Positions 46,369-53,755 of a stretch of 64,000 nt of DNA are shown piece by piece (position 1 is the first letter of the stretch; every line of letters starts with the position of its first letter). The DNA is from Pyruvatibacter mobilis. GTDB taxonomy: Bacteria; Pseudomonadota; Alphaproteobacteria; CGMCC-115125. The DNA lies in assembly GCF_012848855.1 (NCBI RefSeq), contig NZ_CP051630.1:351501-415500 (forward strand), written 5' to 3'. Both the position numbers and the translations under genes were made by a program. Below the pieces are notes generated by a model. It saw only the letters and a program-made list of their open reading frames with translations. It searched no databases and was not told the origin of the DNA.

Positions 46369-47066
46369 TGTCCAAATCTGCCCCCCGCCAGCAGAAGGCC
46401 AGGAAACCCATGAGTGCCGAAGATCACTACGAAGACGTGCGTGCGCAGATTCTCGATGCCGCGCTGCCTGATGTGCCGTTTGACGGCTGGACCGGCAAAA
46501 GCATGCGCGAGGCTGCGAAGAAGGCCGGTGTCGAATCCGGGTTGGCGCGGCTGGCGCTGCCGGGAGGGACGGTGGATCTCGTCCGCTATTTCATTGCCGA
46601 TGGTGACCGGCGCATGGCGCTGGAACTTGCCAAGCATGACCTGCCCGCGATGAAGGTGCGGGAGCGCATCACTTTCGCGGTGCGGACGCGGCTGGAAGTG
46701 GATGAGCACAACCGCGAGGCGCTTCGGCGGGCGACGGCATATCTGGCGCTGCCGACATCGGGCACCGCGGCACCGCGGGCGCTTTACGGCACGGTGGACG
46801 CCATCTGGCGGGCAGCGGGTGATACGTCCACGGATTACAATTTCTACACCAAGCGGCTCATTCTCTCGGGCGTCTACACGAGCACGGCCGCGGTTTGGTT
46901 CGGTGATGATACCGACGGCTTCGAGAAGACCTGGGCCTTTCTCGACCGGCGCATCGAAGATGTGATGCAGATCGAAAAGGTGAAGGGCAAGGCGGAGAAA
47001 GTCCTCAGCGCCTTGCCGTCACCTCTGGGTCTCATGGCGCGGCTGCGCTATCCGCTGGGCCGCTAG
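46368..47066 (+). CDS. COQ9 family protein
   Basis: A 232-residue protein. A TetR-like N-terminal helical part (VRAQILDAALPDVPFDGWTG) is followed by the COQ9 lipid-binding domain (NFYTKRLILSGVYTSTAAVW; WAFLDRRIEDVMQIEKVKGK). COQ9 supports ubiquinone biosynthesis by presenting the lipid intermediate to COQ7-type hydroxylase. The start overlaps the deformylase stop by one base; an internal ATG (MSAEDHY) is a possible alternative. Coupling with def is unusual. Confidence 0.9.
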   Translation: MSKSAPRQQKARKPMSAEDHYEDVRAQILDAALPDVPFDGWTGKSMREAAKKAGVESGLARLALPGGTVDLVRYFIADGDRRMALELAKHDLPAMKVRERITFAVRTRLEVDEHNREALRRATAYLALPTSGTAAPRALYGTVDAIWRAAGDTSTDYNFYTKRLILSGVYTSTAAVWFGDDTDGFEKTWAFLDRRIEDVMQIEKVKGKAEKVLSALPSPLGLMARLRYPLGR

Positions 47067-47072
47067 GCGGGG

Positions 47073-47420
47073 TCAGGACGCCGCCGCCCTTTGTTCGCCC
47101 AGAAACAGTACCTTGATGTCGCCATTGGCCTTGATGCTTGCCCACAGCAGGTAAGGCGCGAGAATGGCCATGCCGAACAGGGTGCCGATGATCCCCAGCA
47201 CGATGCCGCCCGGTGAGAAGTGGTGCCGCCAGGCGAGCCACAGGCCGGACAGGGTCAGGAACATCAGAAAATCCAGGTTGAACTGGCCGGGCCAGCCCAT
47301 GGCGGCAATGTCGCCGAAGAAAATCTGATAGAGCCCGAGGCCGTGATTGACGGCGACGACGGCCGTGTAGCTGAACAGCACGACGATCAGCAGGACGAGA
47401 TAGATCCGGAAAGCTTGCAT
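47073..47420 (-). CDS. Small integral membrane protein
   Basis: A 115-residue protein with three hydrophobic segments: IYLVLLIVVLFSYTAVVAV, FLMFLTLSGLWLAWRHHF and GIVLGIIGTLFGMAILAPYLL, ending in a short hydrophilic tail. It resembles small membrane proteins annotated in proteobacteria without known function. GAGGGAA lies before ATG 47420. It stands alone on the minus strand between COQ9 and purK. Confidence 0.8.
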   Translation of the reverse strand: MQAFRIYLVLLIVVLFSYTAVVAVNHGLGLYQIFFGDIAAMGWPGQFNLDFLMFLTLSGLWLAWRHHFSPGGIVLGIIGTLFGMAILAPYLLWASIKANGDIKVLFLGEQRAAAS

Positions 47421-47551
47421 GGGTTCATTCCCTCTTGTTGGCAGCCCGGCCGGAAATGGCACGGGTCGGTATCAAGCCGTGCGCCAGAGAATGGGCGCAG
47501 GAGGGAAGGGCAGCAATTACCCCTGAGGTCAGTCAATCAGGACAGGCTGGA

Positions 47552-48628
47552 TCAGGCCTTGGGGGAAATGCGGGTGATATGACCCATCTTGCGGCCGGGG
47601 CGCGCGTCGCCCTTGCCGTAGAGATGCAGGCCCGCCTGCGGCTCGCGCGCCAGGGATAGCCAGTCGGTCACGTCGTCGCCGATGAGGTTTGTCATCACGG
47701 CATCGGAGTGCCGGGCCGGTGAGGCCAGCGGCCAGCCTGCCACTGCCCGCATGTGCTGTTCGAACTGGCTCACGGCACAGGCTTCCGTCGTCCAGTGACC
47801 GGAATTGTGGACGCGCGGGGCGATCTCGTTGACCACCAGCTTGCGGGCCGTGGATGTGACGAACAGCTCGACCCCCATCACGCCGACATAATCGAGCTCT
47901 GTAGCGATCTTCTCAGCCAGGGTGCGGGCTTCAGCCTCCACCGTGGCGTCATAGCCGGACGGGACGGTGGACGTGTCGAGGATGTGGTTGCGGTGGGCGT
48001 TGCGGGCCGGGTCATAGGCCGCCACATGCCCATCGGTGTCGCGGGCGACGATGACGGAGATCTCGGCTTCGAAATCGACAAAGCCTTCGAGGATTGAGGG
48101 CGTCTCGCCGACGGCCTGCCAGGCGGCAGCTGCGTCGTCTGCCGTGTCGATGCGCGTCTGACCCTTGCCGTCATAGCCGAAGCGGCGGGTCTTGAGGATC
48201 GAGGGCGTGCCGATGTCCGAGAGCGCCGCTTTGAGGTCCTCAAGCGATGCCACATCCGCGAAGGGGGCCGTGGCGATGCCGAGATCGCGCATGAAGGTCT
48301 TTTCGGTCAGACGGTCCTGAGACACGGCCAGAGCGCGGGCACCGGGGCGCAGCGGCTTGTGGCGGGCGAGGATCTCCGCCGTTGTGGCCGGGACATTTTC
48401 GAATTCATAGGTGACGGCATCGACCGATGCGGCAAAGGCTTCAAGCGCTGCTTGATCTTCATAGGCTGCGATGGTGTGGCCATCGGCGACCTGGAAGGCC
48501 GGGCTGTCTGCGTCGGGGCAGTAGATGTGGCTTTTTAGGCCGAGGCGGGCGCCGGCCATGGCGAGCATGCGGCCGAGCTGGCCGCCGCCGAGAATGCCGA
48601 TGGTGCTGCCGGGGGGGAGGGGCGCCAT
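47552..48628 (-). CDS. purK: N5-carboxyaminoimidazole ribonucleotide synthase
   Basis: A 358-residue ATP-grasp enzyme: GSTIGILGGGQLGRMLAMAG at the N-terminus, PSILKTRRFGYDGKGQ for ATP binding, and VNEIAPRVHNSGHWT near the C-terminus. It carboxylates AIR to N5-CAIR with ATP and bicarbonate in purine synthesis. Its ATG starts 2 bp after the purE stop, so the two form one operon. Confidence 0.96.
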   Translation of the reverse strand: MAPLPPGSTIGILGGGQLGRMLAMAGARLGLKSHIYCPDADSPAFQVADGHTIAAYEDQAALEAFAASVDAVTYEFENVPATTAEILARHKPLRPGARALAVSQDRLTEKTFMRDLGIATAPFADVASLEDLKAALSDIGTPSILKTRRFGYDGKGQTRIDTADDAAAAWQAVGETPSILEGFVDFEAEISVIVARDTDGHVAAYDPARNAHRNHILDTSTVPSGYDATVEAEARTLAEKIATELDYVGVMGVELFVTSTARKLVVNEIAPRVHNSGHWTTEACAVSQFEQHMRAVAGWPLASPARHSDAVMTNLIGDDVTDWLSLAREPQAGLHLYGKGDARPGRKMGHITRISPKA

Positions 48629-48630
48629 GC

Positions 48631-49134
48631 TCAGTCTTCGACTGCCTCGGGCACGCCGTCGGTCTGGGCTGCGCGGAAGGCGTCGAGCCGGGCGGCAAGG
48701 GCGTCATCACTCGTTGCGAGAATGGCTGCCGCGAGCAGGCCCGCATTCCTGGCGCCGGCCTTGCCGATGGCCAGGGTGCCGACCGGTATGCCGCCGGGCA
48801 TCTGGACGATCGACAGCAGCGAATCCTGGCCCTTGAGGGCGGCGCTTTCCACCGGCACGCCCAAGACCGGCAGCGGCGTCATGCTGGCGGCCATGCCGGG
48901 CAGGTGTGCGGCCCCGCCTGCGCCGGCAATGATGACCTTGAGGCCGCGCGATTTGGCGCTGGCGGCATAGTCATAGAGCCGCTGGGGCGTGCGGTGCGCG
49001 GACACGACCTTTGCCTCGTAGGGAACGCCGAGCTGATCCAGTGCTTCGGCCGCATGGGTCATGGTCGGCCAGTCGGACCGGCTGCCCATGATGATGCCGA
49101 CGACGGGGGCATTTTCAGTGGTGGTGTCGCTCAT
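48631..49134 (-). CDS. purE: N5-CAIR mutase
   Basis: A 167-residue class I Pur[26 protein letters not shown] and [17 protein letters not shown] are the three substrate-binding blocks. It converts N5-CAIR to CAIR. ATG 49134 is chosen over an upstream in-frame ATG at 49176 because the family N-terminus begins shortly before GIIMGS. It heads the purEK operon and is divergent from the diguanylate cyclase gene. Confidence 0.96.
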   Translation of the reverse strand: MSDTTTENAPVVGIIMGSRSDWPTMTHAAEALDQLGVPYEAKVVSAHRTPQRLYDYAASAKSRGLKVIIAGAGGAAHLPGMAASMTPLPVLGVPVESAALKGQDSLLSIVQMPGGIPVGTLAIGKAGARNAGLLAAAILATSDDALAARLDAFRAAQTDGVPEAVED

Positions 49135-49495
49135 GAGTGGCCGTTTCAGCTGCTCCCGGGGCGATCCGGCGCTCACCGCCTTCAGACAAGGTGGAAAGGC
49201 GCCAAAACAAGGCGCCCGGGACGGGCCCGGGCGGGAAAGCGCGGAAGTATATGCAGGGGCGGCGCAATGGCAAGCGGCGGGTTCAGGTGCCGCGGGTCTT
49301 TGCTTCTGTCCCGGATTGGGCCGGGTTGTGGCGGACTTTGGTCATTTTCAATAGTTTGTTAAGGCTGTTGGCCTACAGAAACCATGTGGCAATAGGCAGA
49401 ATTTCAAGACTTTTGCCGTCAAATACCTGAAACCGGGTGATGGTGCCCGGAACCCAGGATGGGGTCCGTTAGGGCTTGAAGCGACGGGGAGCACC
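49135..49495. promoter_or_regulatory. Divergent gap with CtrA-like box upstream of diguanylate cyclase
   Basis: A 361-bp gap between purE and the GGDEF gene. TCAA-N7-TTAA at 49348-49362 is one base from the CtrA consensus TTAA-N7-TTAA and lies in an AT-rich pocket about 135 bp before the cyclase start. No coding sequence is supported here. Confidence 0.45.
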
Positions 49496-50245
49496 ATGAA
49501 GGTTCAAGGACCGCGGCGGCCGGGCACAGTTTCGTCCGTTCGCGCAGCAAGCCCGGCGGCCCGGGCGTCGGCTGCGGGCGCAGCCGGCTCCGTGACCGGT
49601 ACACGCCAGATCGCTGATACGGCGTCCATCATGGGCGTCCCCGAGGCCGAATTGACGCCGAAGGTGCGCGACGCGCTGATGACGTTGATGTCGGAAGTGG
49701 ACGCGCTGCGGCGGGAACTGACCACCATGAAGGGCCGCCTGGAAGCGGTGCAGCAGGAAGCCGATACGGATTCGCTGGTGCCGGTGCTCAACCGCCGTGC
49801 ATTCGTGCGCGAGATGTCGCGGATGATCTCGTTCTCCGAACGCTACAAGACGCCTGCGAGCGTGGTGTTCATCGATCTCAACAATTTCAAGCAGGTGAAT
49901 GACACCTACGGCCATGCGGCGGGGGATGCGGTGCTTGAATATGTGGCAAGCACGCTTGTCGAGCATGTTCGCGAATCCGACATTGTCGGCCGCATAGGCG
50001 GTGATGAATTCGCCGTGATCCTGGCGCAGGCCAATGAGGAAGATGCACGGGAGAAGGCCGAGCGGCTGATGCATCTCATCGCGGATACTCCGCTGGAGAT
50101 CATGGACAAGAAGATCCCCGTTTCGGTGTCACCGGGGGCTGTGGCCTTTGAGCCCGGCGAGGATGCGGCGACCGCGCTGGCGCGCGCGGATGAGGCCATG
50201 TACCAGGCCAAGCGGCGGCGCAAGGACAGCGAAGGCTCCAGCTGA
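49496..50245 (+). CDS. Soluble diguanylate cyclase (GGDEF)
   Basis: A 249-residue protein. The N-terminal 40 residues are A/P/R-rich; a helical, possibly coiled-coil linker (about 60-90) leads into a GGDEF domain (about 92-245) with DTDSLVPVLNRRAF, LNNFKQVNDTYGHAAGD and the active site RIGGDEFAVIL. The inhibitory I-site RESD sits five residues before GGDEF, so product inhibition by cyclic-di-GMP is expected. No membrane segment or sensor domain is seen. GGGAG precedes the ATG. A CtrA-like box lies upstream. Confidence 0.93.
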   Translation: MKVQGPRRPGTVSSVRAASPAARASAAGAAGSVTGTRQIADTASIMGVPEAELTPKVRDALMTLMSEVDALRRELTTMKGRLEAVQQEADTDSLVPVLNRRAFVREMSRMISFSERYKTPASVVFIDLNNFKQVNDTYGHAAGDAVLEYVASTLVEHVRESDIVGRIGGDEFAVILAQANEEDAREKAERLMHLIADTPLEIMDKKIPVSVSPGAVAFEPGEDAATALARADEAMYQAKRRRKDSEGSS

Positions 50246-50264
50246 GCCACGCAGGGCTCGGGCT

Positions 50265-50492
50265 TCAGGCGATGATGTCGGGGACGAGCTGGTCCTCGAT
50301 GAAGCCGATCTCGTCCTTGATGGCGAGCTTCATCTTTTTCAGGCGGCGGATGCGCAGCGGGTCTGCGGCCCCGCTCATTTCCAGGGCATCGATGGCGGCA
50401 TCAAGATCGCGGTGCTGCTGACGCAGCCGGGCCAGCTTGTCGCGCAGGCCTTCTTCATCCGTGTCAGTGCCGTCGGGAGTATCCTCAGCCAT
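50265..50492 (-). CDS. DUF465 (YdcH-like) protein A
   Basis: A 75-residue protein with an acidic N-terminus (EDTPDGTDTDEEG) and the helical DUF465 hairpin: LARLRQQHRDLDAAIDALE and DPLRIRRLKKMKLAIKDEIG. Family function is not established. It diverges from a shorter second DUF465 gene at 50714. Confidence 0.85.
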   Translation of the reverse strand: MAEDTPDGTDTDEEGLRDKLARLRQQHRDLDAAIDALEMSGAADPLRIRRLKKMKLAIKDEIGFIEDQLVPDIIA

Positions 50493-50713
50493 GCCGCCTC
50501 TTGCGCTGTGCGTCGCCGGTGATCCGATTCCGGGCTGCGCTGCCTGTTCGGCACGGAAAGCCGCCGATCCGGGATTCGCCTTCTAGCGCGCTGCCCAAGG
50601 GGCCGCAAGGTCATGGAAACCATGGGGAAAAGAGATGCCGATTTTCCTTAACAGGGGTGTGAAAAGGAGTCAGACTTCCAAGTCCGTCAACACCGATAAG
50701 GGAGGCCTGACGC

Positions 50714-50896
50714 ATGTCACTTGAAGTCCATATCCACGAACTTCACGAGCGGCACCGGCAATTAGAGGCGGAAATCGATCGTGAGATCCTGAGCCCATCG
50801 GGTGATGATCTTGCCATCGCGGAACTGAAGAAGCGCAAACTGCGCCTCAAGGAAGAAATCGAACGGCTGGAAGCGGACCTGACCCGGGCCGCCTGA
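50714..50896 (+). CDS. DUF465 (YdcH-like) protein B
   Basis: A 60-residue protein that is almost only the DUF465 hairpin: IHELHERHRQLEAEIDREI then DDLAIAELKKRKLRLKEEIE. It lacks the acidic N-terminal extension of the neighbouring paralogue. GGGAGG lies before ATG 50714. A terminator follows about 80 bp after the stop. Confidence 0.87.
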   Translation: MSLEVHIHELHERHRQLEAEIDREILSPSGDDLAIAELKKRKLRLKEEIERLEADLTRAA

Positions 50897-50976
50897 GACC
50901 CAGCCACACCCCCACATTCAGATGCAGCCTGCTTCCTGCCCAAAGGGAGTGCAGGCCGTGCAGGTCAGAAGACCGG

Positions 50977-51006
50977 AAAAGCGCCAGGCACTGTCTGGCG
51001 CTTTTT
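50977..51006 (+). terminator. Rho-independent terminator
   Basis: AAAAGCGCCAG, loop GCACTGT, CTGGCGCTTTTTG lies after the second DUF465 gene and just upstream of the nitroreductase promoter region. Confidence 0.92.
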
Positions 51007-51021
51007 GTCTGTGGAGTCTTG

Positions 51022-51078
51022 TAATTTGATATTGAATTAGTTTGGGCGTTCCTCCACATGATTGGATATCAAATTATA
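51022..51078. promoter_or_regulatory. Paired inverted operators for the MarR regulator
   Basis: TAATTTGATAT (51022-51032) recurs as an exact inverted copy ATATCAAATTA (51066-51076). Each sits in its own imperfect palindrome: TAATT..ATAT..AATTA at 51022-51039 and ATTGGATATCAAAT at 51061-51074. The second ends just before the ribosome site of the nitroreductase gene. AT-rich palindromes of about 16-18 bp are the usual target of MarR proteins, and a MarR gene ends this operon. Confidence 0.65.
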
Positions 51079-51091
51079 TGGAGGGCGCCCG

Positions 51092-52252
51092 ATGCCACAG
51101 ACACGCCGCAGATTTCTTCGTATCGCCGGAACCTCAGGGCTGGTGCTGGCTGCAACGGCCATCGGGGGCGGGGCTGCGTTTGTTGCGACCCGCCGTCCTG
51201 ACAAAGCCCTGGCCCCGTGGGAGACCGCCGGCCAAGCCTATGACGATCCGCGGTTGCGGGCGCTTTCTTATGCGATTCTCGCCCCGAATCCCCACAACAT
51301 GCAGCCGTGGATGGTGCAGTTGGACGGGGATGACGGCTTCACGCTGCTTTATGACCTGGACCGCATGCTGCCGGAGACAGATCCGTTCAACCGGCAGATC
51401 GTCATCGGGCTGGGGTGTTTTCTCGAGATCATGCGCATGGCTGCGGCGGCGGAGGGGCTGCGGGCCGACATCCAGCTGTTCCCGGACGGCGAGCCGGAAC
51501 CGCTGCTGGACGGGCGGCCGGTCGCCAGAGTGCGTCTCATGCGGGATGGGGATGTGGCCCCTGATCCGCTCTTCGCCCATCTATTTGACCGGCGGTCAAC
51601 CAAGGAAGCGTTCGATACGTCACGACCCGTTGCGCGGGAAATTTTCGCGCAATTGGAAGCGGTGGCCGGGGATGGGGTTGCTGTGGGAACCCTTCAGCAC
51701 GCGGATGAAATTGCGGCCATGCGTGAGCTGACATGGCAGGCGCACATGATCGAAGTCGAGACTCCCCGCACTTATCTTGAGAGCGTGGAGGTGATGCGCT
51801 TCGGCAAGGCGGAGATTGAAGCGTCTCCCGATGGCATCGACATGGGTGGGCCGTTGCTCGAGGCACTCAACCATGCCGGGATTCTTACGCGTAAGAGCCT
51901 TTCGAATATGACCTCTAGTTCATACCAACAGGGGGTTGAGCTCTACCGGCGGATCATCCATTCGGCCATGGGGTATGTCTTCGTCAGTACCCAAAATAAT
52001 TCGAGAACGGAACAAATCGCGGCCGGACGTGACTGGGTACGGATCAATCTTTCGGCAGTGCAGCAAGGGATTTGCGTGCATCCGCTCAGCCAGGCATTGC
52101 AGGAGTACAAAGAAATGCATGCCAAGCTGGATGATGTGCATGAAATGCTTGGCCAAAGGGGCAGGCGCGTGCAAATGTTAGCGCGCGTTGGCTACGGGCC
52201 CGCTGTTTCTCCCAGTCCACGCTGGGATCTGAAGCATAAGCTGATTTTATGA
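51092..52252 (+). CDS. Tat-exported nitroreductase-like flavoprotein (Acg type)
   Basis: A 386-residue protein. The N-terminus TRRRFLRIAGTSGLVLAATA is a twin-arginine signal. The body has YAILAPNPHNMQPWMVQL (nitroreductase FMN-binding start), HLFDRRSTKEAFDTSRPV, and a late MGYVFVSTQNNSRTEQIAAG block, as in Acg-type double nitroreductase-like folds that may bind flavin with altered activity. It is likely folded with its cofactor and exported by Tat. GGAGGG precedes ATG 51092. The MarR gene begins 18 bp after its stop. Confidence 0.88.
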   Translation: MPQTRRRFLRIAGTSGLVLAATAIGGGAAFVATRRPDKALAPWETAGQAYDDPRLRALSYAILAPNPHNMQPWMVQLDGDDGFTLLYDLDRMLPETDPFNRQIVIGLGCFLEIMRMAAAAEGLRADIQLFPDGEPEPLLDGRPVARVRLMRDGDVAPDPLFAHLFDRRSTKEAFDTSRPVAREIFAQLEAVAGDGVAVGTLQHADEIAAMRELTWQAHMIEVETPRTYLESVEVMRFGKAEIEASPDGIDMGGPLLEALNHAGILTRKSLSNMTSSSYQQGVELYRRIIHSAMGYVFVSTQNNSRTEQIAAGRDWVRINLSAVQQGICVHPLSQALQEYKEMHAKLDDVHEMLGQRGRRVQMLARVGYGPAVSPSPRWDLKHKLIL

Positions 52253-52270
52253 CGTCTATTTCCGAGTACC

Positions 52271-52786
52271 ATGAGTTTGCAGGATACTTCCCACGACATA
52301 AGTCCGTCCGATGATCCGGACGATCCCGTTCTCTTCACCTTCTTCAACGAGATCGGCATCATCGACCAGCTCGCACGCAATGCGTTCGAGCGTGTGTTGC
52401 CGCGCGGCATGACGGTTCCGCAGTTCGCGGTGCTCAATCACTTCGTCCGTCTCGGCGGCCCGCGTACGCCGGCGCAGCTTGCAAGTTCCTTCCAGGTGAG
52501 CCGGGCGACGATGACCAATACGCTGAAGCGCTTGAGCCAGGCGGGCTACATCGTGGCGGAGCGTGACCCGGAAGACGGGCGGTCGAAAAAAATCGACATT
52601 ACCGATGAAGGCCGCGTGATGCGGGAGCAGGCCATTGGCGGTCTTGGTCCGCTGCTGATGGAATTGTCCCAGCGGTTTGACCTTGCGTCTCTCGCCAACC
52701 TCATTCCGGTGTTGCAGGACGTGCGGTCGGAGCTGGACAACAGCCGCGAACTCGCTGACGAGATCGCCACCCGGTACAACATCTGA
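52271..52786 (+). CDS. MarR-family transcriptional regulator
   Basis: A 171-residue repressor: N-terminal dimer helices, then winged helix-turn-helix (RTPAQLASSFQVSRATMTNT) and wing RDPEDGRSKKIDITDEGRVM, the DxRS pattern of MarR proteins. It is the distal gene of the operon with the Tat nitroreductase, so it probably represses its own promoter through the paired inverted sites at 51022-51078. The inducer is unknown. Confidence 0.93.
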   Translation: MSLQDTSHDISPSDDPDDPVLFTFFNEIGIIDQLARNAFERVLPRGMTVPQFAVLNHFVRLGGPRTPAQLASSFQVSRATMTNTLKRLSQAGYIVAERDPEDGRSKKIDITDEGRVMREQAIGGLGPLLMELSQRFDLASLANLIPVLQDVRSELDNSRELADEIATRYNI

Positions 52787-52849
52787 AATCTGTTCAGGAC
52801 GCGTAGGCAAATCCGCGTGGGCACCGTGCAGCCTGCGAGGGTTGCCTGC

Positions 52850-53608
52850 CTATCCGGCGATCATGCTGCTTACTGCGTCGTAGACGAGCTTGATGCCGAC
52901 GAGGGTCACACCCGCATAGCACAGCCGGTAGAAGGGCTCTTCCGGGATCATGTGGTGGAGCCGCACGCCGAGCATGATGCCGATGGGGGCCAGCGGCATC
53001 AGGACGAGGGCCGTTGTGAGATTGGTGGTGTCGAACTGGCCCAGCGCCAGGTATGGCGGCACCTTGATGAGGTTCACCGCCCAGAAGAAAACGACGCTGG
53101 TGCCCACATAGAGGGTTTTATCCAGCCGCTGCGGCAGCATGTAGACCTGGAAGGGTGGCCCGCCCGCATGGGCTACAAAGCTCGTGAAGCCCGCCACCAT
53201 GCCCCAGAAGCCGCCCTTGGGGATCGAGCGCCCTGGTGCCCCCTCACGCTTCTGACCGGTCCAGAAATCCGCGGCGAAGGCCAGCGCGACGATGCCGACA
53301 ATGAGCGCCACGTGCTCCTCGCGCACCAGGCTCGCGGTCAGCCAGCCGATCAGGATGCCGATGGCAGCGGCCGGTACGAGGATCCTGAGGTTGGGCATGT
53401 CGAACTGGCGGCGATAGGCCCAGAGACCCACCACATCCATCAGCAACAGGATCGGCAGGAGGATCGCTGCTGCCTGAAGCGGCGAGATCACCAACGCCAT
53501 GAGCGGCACGCCCAGGATGCCGAATCCCGCTGCAAACCCGCCCTTGGATATGCCGACGATCAGCACGGCAGGAATGGCGGCGGCGTAGAACCAGGGATCT
53601 TCGATCAT
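52850..53608 (-). CDS. TauE/SafE-family anion exporter
   Basis: A 252-residue membrane protein with about eight hydrophobic segments, including the two TauE half-motifs GISKGGFAAGFGILGVPLMA and GFTSFVAHAGGPPFQVYMLP. Members move sulfite or organosulfonates out of the cell. The actual substrate is not evident; no sulfonate genes are near. It is monocistronic on the minus strand, divergent from the acyl-CoA synthetase gene. Confidence 0.93.
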   Translation of the reverse strand: MIEDPWFYAAAIPAVLIVGISKGGFAAGFGILGVPLMALVISPLQAAAILLPILLLMDVVGLWAYRRQFDMPNLRILVPAAAIGILIGWLTASLVREEHVALIVGIVALAFAADFWTGQKREGAPGRSIPKGGFWGMVAGFTSFVAHAGGPPFQVYMLPQRLDKTLYVGTSVVFFWAVNLIKVPPYLALGQFDTTNLTTALVLMPLAPIGIMLGVRLHHMIPEEPFYRLCYAGVTLVGIKLVYDAVSSMIAG

Positions 53609-53755
53609 GTCAGCGGCTGCGTCTTTGGGGAGCTGCGGCCGGTATGCCGGCAGGCTGTGGGAAAATACGTGCCGCCGCTATAGGCTACCGGCGGAAAAAG
53701 CGCAAAGACGCTGAGTGATTCAAGGCAATGGACCGGGTGGAGACGACGAACCGCG

